This document shows, one piece after another, positions 21,112 to 31,615 of a stretch of 64,000 bases of DNA. Both the position numbers and the translations under genes were made by a program. Position 1 is the first letter of the stretch, and each line of letters opens with the position of its first letter. The notes below the pieces were generated by a model. The model saw only the letters and a program-made list of their open reading frames with translations. It was not told where the DNA came from and did not search any database. Source of the stretch: Mesodorylaimus sp. YZB2_4 (taxonomy: Eukaryota > Nematoda > Enoplea > Dorylaimida > Dorylaimidae); contig JASANH010001707.1 in assembly GCA_030248295.1 (NCBI GenBank), positions 1 through 64,000 of the forward strand. Direction: 5' to 3'.

Positions 21112-22232
21112 CTAGTGTTGTGTATCACGGCCGGATCGGATATCCGATCCGATCTGATCCGAAAAATTACCATCCGAAAATTCGGATCGGATTATCCGAC
21201 CTGAACCTTGCGATCCGACATTCAATGGTTTCTGGAATGAACGAACTACTGCGCAATTATCGTCCACTGACTTTTAAAGTGTAATGAATAAGTTGAAATT
21301 TAAATTCTGCATTGATGCTTCCTTCTTTCGCCCATTATTAGGGTTACAAGTCATCTTCTTCTTATTACTATTTGAGACCAGAGAAAGCATGAATGACTCA
21401 CACACAAGGGAGCTACGGCAACCATCAAGTCGAACTTTACAAAACAGAAAATCGTAATTTGGTGATTGTTCCCAGGCGCAAAAGAAATCTTTCTGCAAAA
21501 CATCAGAGACGTCTGTCCAACTGATCAGCGGGCCTTAAGTCCTGGACATGTTTGATTCTTGATTATAAAAAGCCCGATCGTTGAGAGAAACACGCAGGGC
21601 TCTTTTCGAACTCGCTTTTCAGGTTTTAGGCTTCGATTTTGAGCTTCCAAGACTCAGGTTTTGGTTCTCCTCTCAAAAAACCAAAACAAACAGAAGAATT
21701 GTAAATTTCTGGACATCAGGCACTGACCAGCCACGACCAGTTCGCCAGATACCCCCAATTTTTTTTCAGGAAGCTTTCTTTTACACCTGAAAACAAATAG
21801 CAATTTTTAGTTTTGATAAGTTCGACGCAACGATTTGAAAGATTACCTCCCCAGATTTTGCAAATGTTTGAAGTTAGACGACAGAAATATTAGTTAGGAG
21901 TGGAAACGAAATGGAAATATCCGTTTTTATTTAAAAAATTGAAGTTGTGGATACAGTCATATAAGCAGCATGAATCTTCCTGATGAGATGAGATGCATGA
22001 TGAGCAGTGTGCCAAAGCTTTGAGAAGGGCGCTGCTTGTGCCATGACACCATGATAATAAATACTCTGTGTTCATGGGGAGCAATCTTTCGAAAAAAGTT
22101 CATGCGTTATTGATTGCTGAAAAACTTTGAAGTACTTTTTTCACAATGTCCGATCGATCCGAAATTTTTCCCATTCGATGCGATCCTATCCGAGAAACCC
22201 CGATCCGATCCGATCGTGAAGTGTGTACTCCA
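21112..22232. mobile_element. hAT-like non-autonomous insertion with GGATC-rich ends
   Basis: The left end begins tagtgttgtgtatcacgg and continues into repeated ggatcgg/ccgatcc units (21118-21225). The right end is an inverted, diverged counterpart (22148-22222). The corresponding region upstream of gene D (about 32010-32065) lacks this 1.1 kb, an empty-site comparison supporting insertion. No transposase is visible inside. Class assignment rests only on the TAGTGTTG-type start and is weak; exact ends and target duplication are not resolved. Confidence 0.5.
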
Positions 22233-22384
22233 GCAGATATGAGGCTGATGTGAGAAAATACTTCATTCAAGCAAGTTTTTGTGAATATTCTGCCATATCT
22301 ACTGCACTACTTATTTTAAAGAAAATTCAATGCTGTTAAGCGAAGAGGTTGTAGAAAGTGGGTCATGTATGGGCATTATGTCCG

Positions 22385-22608
22385 AGGGGGTCGAGCTTCA
22401 TCTTTTGCAATATTTATCGTTTCCGAGGTATTTCTTTGACTACTGCTAAGAAAAGGGCGAACGCAAGCAGCCGGGACTGACATATGTACTCAACTCTGAA
22501 CTTAAACTCTTGGAGGTATATGAAGAGCACAGTTCGATATAGGGGCTGTCGTATTCCATCTGTGAGGCAACAGAAAATCTAAAGCATTGAGGACGAGTAG
22601 AGTGCACG
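22385..22608 (+). promoter_or_regulatory. Conserved upstream region of lectin gene B
   Basis: About 220 bp before the ATG is conserved with the same region of gene D (32320-32551): gaggtatttctt, gaagagcacag, gatatagg and tgtgaggcaa(c/t)a occur in the same order. Part is also seen upstream of the minus-strand copy C. Conservation in three copies suggests it holds the promoter and 5'UTR; no start site can be fixed. Confidence 0.5.
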
Positions 22609-24199
22609 ATGGCACACTTATCGTTGCTTGCTGATGTCATTATTGCAAGCTTAGTACTTATATCATGTATGTCACAGTTTTCACATAAATCTAGCCCTCT
22701 GGGGGCTAGATTTGTAAAATGCTTCAATTTCTTCTGTGTAATTTTTTTTCTAGACGCGGCAGTTCATGATCGAGCGGCTTGTCAAGCACTTGGCGGTCTC
22801 ATGCACGGCGGTCGATGTTTCTTCTTTTTGAAAACTACTCATTCGTGGAATGATTCATGGGCTCTATGTGGCCAAGAAGGAGCAAGAATGGCTCACATTC
22901 AAACTAAGATGGAACATGACGCTGTGCACGACTGGATAACGGTAAGATAATATTTTAATCGATATTTTTCAAAAACCAATTTCTTTGGGCATTTTAGTCC
23001 TTTTTTGTCACGAAAAGTATATTTTGGCTTCCCTTGCAACGTGATAATAGTTTTGATGGTCCGCTATCATGCGCAACGACAGAAAATAACACGTACTGGT
23101 ATGATGACGCGGTAACGCGAAACGTTCAACTGCGTGGGGCCAACACGTGGATAAAACCTCGTGTTTGCGATGAAAATGATACAATGCCGGGAGAGTTCTG
23201 TTACATCTGGCGAGTCGACACTGATATGTCAAAGCTGTGCGACGACAAATGTCATTCTAATCGTCTGCCATTGTGTCAGTTCACAAGTAAGAGCCTGGAA
23301 ACTTCCTACTGCATGTATGCTCATTTATTGTTTTTTATAAGCCATGATTCGCTGCAAAATGTGCAAAGAAATTTCCCTAGTACCCAGCTTATTAATGTCC
23401 TCTACAACCGAGGGGTGGAGAATTCTTACACAGCAGCAAAAATCATTTCTTATACATATGTCCAACCAAATTACAGTCTTTTGGATGTAAAATAATGGGT
23501 GTTTGGACGACAGCTATCCATGCCATTCAGCTAAATTCAGACTGACACAGCTAACTAAAACTAAACAATCTTTCAAACCACTATGCCATTACAAAACACC
23601 TCGTGTTGTCAGATGCATAGGTGCAGGGTATTTGGCAGGTCACACCTTCAATTTTCTGCTTACTTAAGATATCAAGCTATGGAAGCAACATGTGAAACTC
23701 TGTACAGTATAGTCTCACCTTTAACTAAGTCCAAGGTACTTGTTTCTTGATCAATTTGGCATATTGTTTGTCGCGAAGACATTAGTACTTGTTGTATAAC
23801 TGATGACTTTAGCTGATAAGCAGTGCTCAAGGCTTTTGATAGTTCTGTTTGCTGAAGGCGCGGCAATTATTCACTCAGCCATTTGAAATCCAAGTATGTG
23901 ATTAGATTTGACCATGTAGTTTGGTTTTTATTTCATTTTCAGCGCCTGAAATTAGCTTCAACAAGTCCTCCGTTTGCATAACAAGCCCGCCAGCAGAAAC
24001 CTTCCGTGCATGTCAACCTCAAGACTGCGCGAACGCATGCGGTCAGAAGCTGTGGTGTCGCAGTTTCAATTTCATGCAAGATCTATCGGGCTGCACGAAT
24101 CACACGTGCAATTTATTCAGCTGGTCAGCCAGAGATGCCCCCTCGACCAAGCCTGTAGCGTTAGTGGAGGGCTGCATTCAGTACGATTACAATCCATAG
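22609..24199 (+). CDS. Secreted C-type lectin-like + PAN/apple protein (copy B, intact)
   Basis: Four exons: 22609-22666, 22754-22941, 22998-23286, 23943-24199. Phases match throughout and give 263 residues. Exon 1 encodes a signal peptide (MAHLSLLADVIIASLVLIS). Exons 2-3 encode a C-type lectin-like domain: CQALGGLMHGGRCFFF, HIQTKMEHDAVHDWI, FWLPLQRD, NTYWYDD, then the last pair of cysteines ending PLCQF. Canonical calcium/sugar motifs (EPN, QPD, WND) are not seen, so classical sugar binding is doubtful. Exon 4 is a cysteine-rich PAN/apple-like domain (VCITSPPAETF, CANACGQKLWCRSFNF, GCTNHTCNLFSW) ending GCIQYDYNP. Product is probably secreted and extracellular; partner unknown. Closest relative in the window is copy D. 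Confidence 0.85.
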
Positions 24200-24377
24200 G
24201 TATGTCAGCCAGGAGTGTGTTGTTGCGGTAATGTTGATGCACCTAATCGCTTAAGCGATTTATTTCACCTAAAATGTTTGAGTATGGAGTTACCCGACCG
24301 GCACAGGACTGAGTTTTGCATTTTGCTTCTACTGTACCCTTGCTTTCACCTTTTAAATGACCTCAGTCCAGTTTCTA

Positions 24378-24383
24378 AATAAA
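24378..24383 (+). terminator. Polyadenylation signal of lectin gene B
   Basis: AATAAA followed by gacg, about 180 bp after the stop. The same signal and context follow gene D (34240), supporting use. Confidence 0.55.
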
Positions 24384-25505
24384 GACGCGGCTTGTTAAAC
24401 GGCTGAACAAAACAATTTGCACGTCAGCAAGCAGCCAGTAGTCGATGCAGAACCGATTGAGGACCCATGGTATGACGACAATGCTGCATAGCGACGACTC
24501 TGCTCTCAAAGAACTCTTGATGTACCTACCTCCAAGAGCGAGCGTCCAGAAATGAGTGTGTCCGTCCCAGTGCTTGTATTCACCTTTTTCAAGCAGTAGT
24601 CAAAGAAATACCACGGAAACTATGAATATCGGAAAAAGATGGCGCGTGACTTGGCAGTTATTCATCAGACACTGTGTCGTCAACCCGTGAAACGCTTATT
24701 GTGAGCTGTTGGCGCTTGTACTGTAGCATCAATATTTTTTAAAAACAGCTAGTCCGAAAGGCTTTTCTTCAGCTAGGCTTTTCGTGCGCCCACAAGTTCT
24801 TAGAAGCATAGTTTTACGTACTGCAAGTAAAACTCAAATAGTCGTTAGATCAAGCTCTCTACTATGAAACTAAAAGTGATTTCACGGGTGCCCTACCTCA
24901 CTTGTTCGTATTTCCCTGGACTCTTCGGGCAAAATCAGCTTGATTTTGGGTATCTCTCCTTTTTTTGTTGCTTATCTCAGCATGAGCCAGCATGCTGATA
25001 ATATTTTTAAGTAAATAACAGGCTCCTGAACTCGCTTAAAATTTTTTCTGGTGAGGCACCTGGCCAATATTCATCAATATCTTGTTATGTAATCGATAAG
25101 CCAAAAACTGTGAAAGATACAACCTATATGTATGTTTTATTTTGCCTTTCTATTTCTCGCAGCATACAGCAAACATTTCGTTCATTCTTTACCTGAGGCA
25201 TACTGCAGGCTGCACCTCATTCTATAACACTGTACGTGCAGTACAATATAGTTGCTCAGATCACGTAATGGAGAGTACATTTCGGTCAGCTTGTCAAAAT
25301 ATTAACGCGTCTGATCACGATCAAGATCTTTCAGGTATTCTGATCTCGACCCTGCTGACTTGTACGTGACACAATTAATTACCGTCTCGCCGAAACTATA
25401 AAAGTTTTAGCACAAACATACAAATTTAACAAGTGAATCACACAAGAGCAAACTAAGGTGCATCAACAATACCGCCCCGCCGCACTTGGCTGACATGTAC
25501 TGTAC
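24384..25505. other. Intergenic; contains an orphan, reverse-oriented lectin promoter fragment
   Basis: 24470-24660 (caatgctgcatagcgacgac ... aaagaaataccacgga) matches 27418-27580, the upstream region of minus-strand gene C, in the same orientation. No lectin exon follows on the minus side within reach. The rest is AT-rich with no supported gene. Confidence 0.5.
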
Positions 25506-25799
25506 CTATGGATTGTAATCGTACTGAATGCAACCCTGCACTGAAGCTATCGGCATGATCTCTGCGGAATCTCTGGCTGACCAGCTGAATAAATTGCACG
25601 CGTGATTCGTGCAGCCCGATAGATCTTGCATGAAATTGAAACTGCGACACCACAACTTCTGACCGCATGCGATAGCGCAGTCTTGAGGTTGACTTGCGCG
25701 AAAGGTTTCTGCTGGCGGGCTTGTTATGCAAACGCTCGATTTGTTGAAACTGAGTTCAGGCGCTGAAAAAGTAATAAAACAATTCTTGAACACGTTTAT

Positions 25800-26440
25800 G
25801 ATTGTAAGTCTTTGAATAAAAGTGCAAAAGTCAGCAGTTTCAGATCGTTTTCTATCATACTTTTTGGCTTAATTTCAGCAGGATGTTTCTCTCGAGATAC
25901 TCGGAAAAATTCTTAGCATGCTATAGGTTTTCCATAGGTCATCTAACCACGATCGTGACAGGGGTACCGTGTAATAAACAGATGCAAAAAACTTAAACGC
26001 AAAAACAGACATAAAAATTTATTCATGGATATTGATGGCATTGCGTCAAGCAAAACGTGTCAGCAATTGACTAATCTTTTTGGCATAATTTTGACTGCAT
26101 TGTGTTCGAGATTAGTTTAATTATTTTCTGAGATTCTCTAAGGTCGTGCTTTTATAAAAAAGACATATGCGGTCGCGCGGACACAGATTCTGAGAAACTG
26201 GATCACAGCAATGAAGTCAGAATGGATTATCAAAAGAGTAATCTCTAAAATATGTCTTACGCACAACTAAAGACAGCGAAAAGAAGATGTACCTTTTTAG
26301 AAAGCTTATCAGGGCATGCCGGTTAAAAATTTTTCGCTTTTATAATTCCTGTGTACATAGATGTAAGACAAAAAAATTGAGCTCTCTAATTTGATAATGA
26401 GCATATTTGGAAATTCATTTAAAATACCACCTCAAAGAAG
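25800..26440. other. Intron of lectin copy C, AT-rich
   Basis: Nothing coding is supported here; it lies between the PAN and CTLD exons of copy C. Confidence 0.5.
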
Positions 26441-26660
26441 GCCGCACTGGTTGGTGCTGTGGTTTGTCATTAGCAACGCGTTCGGAAAGGCAACGAGCAG
26501 CTGGGCTCGTCTCCTGGGTTCAATTCCCAATGGTGGCGGTTGGTTTGACCTTGCACGCGCTCCCAGCGGAGACGCCCATAGGGACATACCCAGAGGAACG
26601 ACCAGAGGTACTCTGCTCCCCGCCACAGCCTCTAGCCCACCAACAACACCCCCAAAAAGG
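26440..26660 (+). repeat. SINE-like insert with B-box-like motif in intron 3 of copy C
   Basis: GC-rich block with GGTTCAATTCCC (about 26518), like an RNA polymerase III B box, and a CA-rich 3' part. Introns of copies B and D lack this block. No second copy was recognised in the window, so the SINE call is tentative. Confidence 0.3.
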
Positions 26661-27368
26661 CATCTAGAAGTATAACTCTTCGAACTTACTTGTGAACTGG
26701 CAGAGCGGCTGACGTGCGCTTTCTCTCCAACAGCTATCGTCAGCCAGCATCGAATGATTACTGGCGACCGACCAGAAGTAACAAAACTCTCCACTTCTTG
26801 CATCATTTTCATCACTAATGCGAGGCCTGATCCAAGTGTTGTCTCCCCGCAACTGTATATTTCGAGCTACTGGATCATCGTACCAATACGTATTATTTTC
26901 CGTCGTCCCGCATGATACCAAACCATCAACGCTGTTATCACGTTGCAAAGGAAGCCAGAAATATTTTTTTACGTCCCATAGGCGGACTAAAAAACCTTTT
27001 AAAAAATTAGTTTCTTATAAAAGATCATTTTCCTTTTACCATTATCCAGTTATGCAGAGCATCGTGCTCCATTTTGGTTTGAATGTGAACCATTCCTTCC
27101 CCGCTCTGGCTGCATACTGCCCACGAACCATTCCACGAAAATGTTGTGTTCACAAAGAAGAAGCATCGACTGCCGTGCATGAGGCCATCGAGTGCGTCAC
27201 AGGCCGCTCGGTCAAGGGTTGCCAGGCCTGATCAGAAAAAATTAAAGCAGCAGACGATATATTGATACTGTGTTTGCTTAGTACAGCTGGGCTATTTGTG
27301 TGTAATATACCTGGTATTATCAAAATAGTGATAATAAACGCATCAGCTACCAACCGGAAATGTACCAT

Positions 27369-27660
27369 CGTGAGCTTTATTCACAAAAATGAGTCGCTCT
27401 CGCAACCGGGAGTACCTAGGGACGACGATGCTGCATAGCGACGACGCTGAATTCAAAGGACTCTGGATGTACCTACGTTTAAGACTTGAGTGTATTTGTC
27501 CAGGCAGCTTCCGAGCAGCAGTAGTTTGAGAAATACCGTGGAAACGATGAATATTGCAAGAGATGGCTCGTGACCTGGCAAGTATTCCTAGGACATAAAA
27601 CAGTAACTTGTCAACTGTTGGCGTCTTTTGTACATTTTGAGAATACATCAAGTAGGCTTT
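27369..27660 (-). promoter_or_regulatory. Upstream region of lectin copy C
   Basis: Read on the minus strand, 27660-27570 matches 61215-61310 upstream of copy F almost base for base (gacgccaacagttgacaag). The proximal part shares ggtatttct...actactgct with the upstream region of gene B. This proximal part is missing before copy F. Confidence 0.45.
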
Positions 27661-28225
27661 ATGTACGCGCAGCTCTCCATGAGACCGTACCTAAGAAGGC
27701 AAGACACTTTGCGAGTGACAAAAGAACATTGATAAGGAGGGGAGGAGCTCTATATTTTCGCTCACTCATTTTTATAATCCATACACGGTAATTCACGCTC
27801 TGAGAAAAGGGGGGCAGTGTACATGGCCTTCTTGACTTCGAAAGCATTTGCCGCACCACCTGATCTGGTACGCCTTCAAGGTCGCATAGCGGACTTTAGT
27901 CCAACCGCATCTGTGGTGGGCGCTAATTGATAGATATAAAGGAATGAAGAGTTTTGTTTGCGGTAAGGTAGGGTATCTGTTCCATTCATAGTGTCCCAAG
28001 GCTCAGCGCTGACCCGCTGATCTCTTATCCCTGCTCTTCGCCGACGATATGATGCTGGCTCATATAAGGCGCAGCAGCCTGAAAGGGCTGTTAGAAAGGT
28101 GGAAGGATCACCTGGAGGAATACGGCGATAAACTAATGTGCCGCCCAGATCAAACAGTGGATGGGATCATAATTAACAAAAGAAGCCAACCCAAAACCCA
28201 GCCCAAACCCATTTTTATAAAAATC
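27661..28225. other. Intergenic, no supported gene
   Basis: Short frames only. A tcatataaggcgcagcagcc stretch near 28050 and the sequence up to 28230 immediately precede the left terminal repeat of the MULE element. Confidence 0.4.
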
Positions 28226-28230
28226 AAAGC

Positions 28231-28346
28231 CTGGCGAGGGATGACCAGGCGATCAGCCAACTCAGCGATCAACCGATGGACGATCAACCGACGATCAACC
28301 GACGATCAACCGACGGACGACCTAGCGACTAATGACTTGACGACCA
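28231..28346 (+). repeat. Left terminal repeat block of the MULE (tandem GATCAACCGAC units)
   Basis: Contains several adjacent copies of a unit near cgatcaaccgacgat plus ggcgagggatgaccaggc. Inverted, diverged relative of 29786-29932. Confidence 0.6.
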
Positions 28347-29584
28347 ATGTTTCATCAGTCTCGTTGTCGTATTGTCAAGAGTTTTGTCAGTGAGCGGACT
28401 AAAGAAATGGATCCTGCAATTACTTCCCAGCGAAACAAGGAAAAGTTTAGCCACGATTGCTACGCATATGTGAAGGACAAGCGGAGCAAGAATGGTCTCT
28501 TTACATTCTGGCGATGTGATCAGAAGTATGCCGGCGTGCTATGCGCAAAACATGCAACCGAATTCGGAAAGGGTAAGATGCACCAGCGATGCCAGAGAAT
28601 CGTCAAGCGATCGTGATTCCAGAAGGGTATTGCCGTTACGAATATAGCCCAGGTGCTTTCGAGAACTTCCTTATAGCTGATTCTGGCCCTGAACCTGAAC
28701 GGGTGCTCATTTTTGGTCGAGAATATAACGAAAAGTGGAGTGGTGAAATGCGCGAAGTATACATGGATGGCACGTTTCTGCTGGCACCACCACTATTTTC
28801 GCAGATATTTGTGCTTCTCGCTCGCCGTGGAGGCTTTGTGCTCCCCATTCTCTTCTGTCTCTTGCCGAACAAGACGACTGAGACATACGTCAAGATGTTC
28901 CAGGTGATCAAAGCGGCGTGACCCTTATTTAATCCTGAGGCGATCAATTTCGATTACAAAATCGCTGTTCACCAAGCCATTCAAGCTGAGTTTCCAGATG
29001 CTGAAATCAGAGGTTGCTTGTTTCATCTTGTACAAAAGCTCCGAAAACATCTGGCTTCATCGCACTTGCTGCAGAGATACAATGCCGATGCCGAATTCGC
29101 TCTGCAAGCCAAGATGATTACATCAGTGGCGTTTGTCATTCACGCCCTTACTGAGCTGGAAGAGCATCTGCTGCCAGAACTTGAACCAATCATCTGCTGG
29201 CTCACGAACAGCTATGTCGGGCGCCTTCGAAACAATGGAACCCGCGCGCTACCACTGTTTCCCTATTCAATTTGGAACGTCCATCAGCGCACTTTACTTG
29301 GTCAAGATCGCACCAACAACTTCGCAGAGGCTTCGCATCGCAAGCTTCAGCTGTCGTTTGGAGTGGCTCATCCATCACTGTGGAAGTTTATTGATGGATT
29401 AAAGAAAACGCAGAAAGTATGTGATGCTGATTATGAGCGGTACGTTGCGGGACACCAACCTCCTCACAAGCGGGCTCGGTATGAAGAAGCTGACGAACGT
29501 ATTCTAAGAAAAGTACGCTCCTACGACCGAGCCAACATCATCGAGTTCCTCCGTGGCGTTTCTCACAATTATCAGATGGATTAG
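28347..29584 (+). pseudogene. MULE transposase with FLYWCH-like N-terminus, broken
   Basis: The first frame (28408-28616) carries an FLYWCH-type zinc-binding region (YAYVKDKRSKNGLFTFWRC...CAKH). The transposase continues in another frame from about 28589, so a frameshift lies near 28590-28610. The DDE catalytic core is recognisable: the first D in YMDGTF near 28764, the second in NFDYKIA near 28951, the E in NFAEASHRKLQ near 29322, and the family GC.FH motif (RGCLFHLVQ) near 29010. A TGA at 28919-28921 interrupts the core where MULEs have continuous sequence. The enzyme would cut and move the element; this copy is inactive by at least two lesions. Confidence 0.85.
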
Positions 29585-29785
29585 CAGGAGATGGTGGGAA
29601 TTCATGTCTCGAGTTTTGGCTCATCTTTGGTGTGCCTTTAGTAACTTGCAGTGCATGTGTTGTCTGAAATTCAAATCGGCATTGCCATGGTGTGTCATGT
29701 CTTCTGCGTAATTTACCTGACATTATACGAATGCTTAAACTTAAATGTGTCTTTTCGGAAGAATCAGACAGCTATCAGAGCTTGA

Positions 29786-29932
29786 GCGCCAGGGTGCTCA
29801 TCGTCAGGTCATCCGTCGTCAGGTCACCCATCGCCTGGTTGTCCATCGCCTAGTTGTCCATCGCCAGGCTGGCCTATCGCCAGGTCGGCGTCGTCAGGTC
29901 AGCATCGCCAGGTTGGCCGTCGCCAGGTCGGG
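29786..29932 (+). repeat. Right terminal repeat block of the MULE (tandem CATCGCCAGGT units)
   Basis: About twelve degenerate 10-11-bp units of the type tcgtcaggtc, catcgcctgg and catcgccagg in a row. Reverse complement resembles the left block. Confidence 0.6.
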
Positions 29933-30590
29933 GCGTACCGCCGTGCATCGTTGTGCCTATAGACTGAGTAATCCGACTTATATGCAGTACAGTGGATGTG
30001 GCCAAAAATATTCAAAGAAATTTTCTCACAGTGGATTGAAATAAAGTATTTTCTCAATAACTCACGTGATGTATGTAGCACAGTCGCTGAAATGCGCAGC
30101 AGCGCCAAGAAAACAGAAATTCTTCCGACACATTGTTACAAACCTTAAAATCTAAGTTTGCTTCCTGCTCCTCCAAACTGATTTTTCAATTTTCGAATAC
30201 TTTGATCTTTTTCATGCCCTCAAATGTAAAATCTAACTCCTTTTTGAGTTATGAGTTATAAGTTATGAGCCAGGTCATCGAATGATGACAGTGCCGCGTA
30301 GCGACAACTCCGCACTCAGTACCGTGTTCCGACTCAAGTTTGTGAAAGAGAGAACCACGTAAGTTGAATTCGGCAGGAATTTCCTTATTTTGATACTTAC
30401 TAGTCCCACGAAAACATTAGCGCGCCTGGACGACATTAGCGCGCCTATACATCAACAATGTCTGCTAGCGAGCGAAAGTCCAAGGGTTCACAAAAATGCG
30501 CACCGTACTTATGTGATGATTTATTCGGAATTGAGTGTCTATATGTGGCTCCATCCACCTTTTGAGAGCGTCATAACGTCATAAGTGGGG
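29933..30590. other. Intergenic, AT-rich, no supported gene
   Basis: AAATAAAGT follows the MULE near 30041. A fragment near 30285-30325 (gacagtgccgcgtagcgacaactc) resembles the upstream region of lectin copy C. Nothing else is supported. Confidence 0.4.
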
Positions 30591-30595
30591 GCGGA

Positions 30596-30611
30596 TGACG
30601 TCATGACGTCA
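30596..30611. promoter_or_regulatory. Two tandem CRE palindromes (TGACGTCA x2)
   Basis: Two perfect TGACGTCA sites lie head to tail without spacer, with two half-site-like tcataacgtcat copies just upstream (30570-30582). A TATATAT box follows at 30652-30658, about 40 bp downstream, a plausible promoter spacing. CREB/ATF bZIP dimers bind such sites. No protein-coding gene starts just downstream; the sequence that follows is an interspersed repeat. Confidence 0.5.
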
Positions 30612-30651
30612 TGGGGGAGTTGCGCGCGTTAGGGTTGTGCTCTTTACTGCC

Positions 30652-30658
30652 TATATAT
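30652..30658 (+). promoter_or_regulatory. TATA-like box downstream of tandem CREs
   Basis: ctatatatgc at 30651-30660. A similar ctatatatgcc occurs at 52908. Its pairing with the CRE tandem suggests a repeat-borne promoter. Confidence 0.35.
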
Positions 30659-30669
30659 GCACTGTATTA

Positions 30670-31615
30670 GACTCTCTTTTTTGGCACGCAAGCTCGAAAC
30701 ATACTCTATGTACTCTAACTTTGGTCCAGTTTTGTTGCAGCCTTCGCCTTGAATCGTTGAGGACATATTTTTAAGAGAAAAATTGGCTTCAAAAAACTCG
30801 AAATCAAAAAAATTTGTAGATCAAGAGAAAATTTGAAAAAGCATGGCATCTTAAACATTATTCAGAGAGAGACGGAATATTTTGGATCTTGCTTGATAGA
30901 ACAGCTAAAGCCAGCAGCAGAAGACCAAATCGAGCACTTAATTGACTAGAAGCACCATTGTGTATTAGTGCGTTATGGCAACACCCCGCCGCCTAGGCAA
31001 CACTCAGCTGTGCATTGTGGCAACACCAAGGCAAGTGAGTTCGGGTTGTAGAAGCAAGGGCCCGATGGACAAATGGGAGAAAAGGGCAAACACAGGTCAA
31101 ATGGCAGTATATCCAAGAACGGTTCTGTACGGAGAGGTCAAAAAAACAGTGCTGCACTAGAGTATATAAGGTTTCCTCAACGGAGCAATGATCAGATGAT
31201 CAATTCATCGATTGTGCACTGCGCTCTTGTAATATGCCTGGCAGAGTCAATGTGCCCGTCCGGCGGGATCCAAACATCGCCGAGATTTCGCTCGCTTTTC
31301 AAACTGAAACTTCGCCGAGAAAAAGCGGCTGCCCTGATTTGGATGTGCTCATACTTTTGTCTTTTTTGGTGACTTTCAAAAGAAAATCCGAGAATTTGTC
31401 TTGGTGCTGCCACAGTGCACCGCTGATCGTGAGTGTAGCCCCGCGAACGGGGTGTTGCCATAATGCACTAATACTGCACCATTGACTGTGAGACACTTGT
31501 CACAATTGTGATTATTGAATTTAGTGCCCATTAAAAAAGTTAATATCCCTGGCAGCAGCAGAAACCTCTGTCCTCTTAGCTTTATCAAGCATGAAGCTAA
31601 ACAGAAACAATTCGC
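30670..31615. repeat. Interspersed repeat, copy 2, split by a hAT MITE
   Basis: Matches 18425-18815 in order (gtccagttttgttgcag, gccttgaatcgt, ctggcagcag, tttatcaagca). The 516-bp MITE at 30961-31476 interrupts it; the flanks are those of copy 1 in modified form. Confidence 0.6.
30961..31476. mobile_element. hAT-type MITE, 516 bp, with 8-bp target duplication
   Basis: Terminal inverted repeats of about 29 bp: the left begins TGTATTAGTGCGTTATGG and the right, reverse-complemented, begins CAGTATTAGTGCATTATGG. Both continue CAACACCCCG. The element is bounded by a perfect 8-bp direct repeat, CACCATTG, at 30953-30960 and 31477-31484, the size made by hAT transposases. No transposase is encoded, so it is non-autonomous. 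Confidence 0.85.

Larger units (their letters stand above)
25506..27368 (-). pseudogene. C-type lectin-like + PAN gene copy C, one-base frameshift
   Basis: Four exons in reverse order: 27368-27311 (signal peptide, MVHFRLVADAF), 27227-27040 (CTLD part 1), 26986-26690 (CTLD part 2) and 25762-25506 (PAN). Lengths 58, 188 and 257 match gene B. Exon 3 is 297 nt, whereas the nearly identical exon in copy F is 298. The deficit lies near a run of seven T on the plus strand (26963-26969) and shifts the frame before FWLPL, bringing an early stop. Apart from that all domains are intact, including NTYWYDD, NTWIRPR and PLCQF. It may be a young pseudogene or a homopolymer sequencing error. The third intron is long (about 930 nt) and contains a SINE-like insert at about 26440-26660. 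Copy F at 61.3 kb is its closest relative. Confidence 0.75.
28231..29932 (+). mobile_element. MULE (Mutator-like) DNA transposon copy
   Basis: A degenerate MULE transposase with an N-terminal FLYWCH-like region lies between two blocks of short-period repeats. The left block (28231-28346) and the reverse complement of the right block (29786-29932) share units of the type CCTGGCGA.GG..GACC and GATCAACCGAC, forming imperfect, internally repetitive terminal inverted repeats. Such tandem-subunit termini are known among MULEs. Target duplications were not resolved. Confidence 0.75.
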
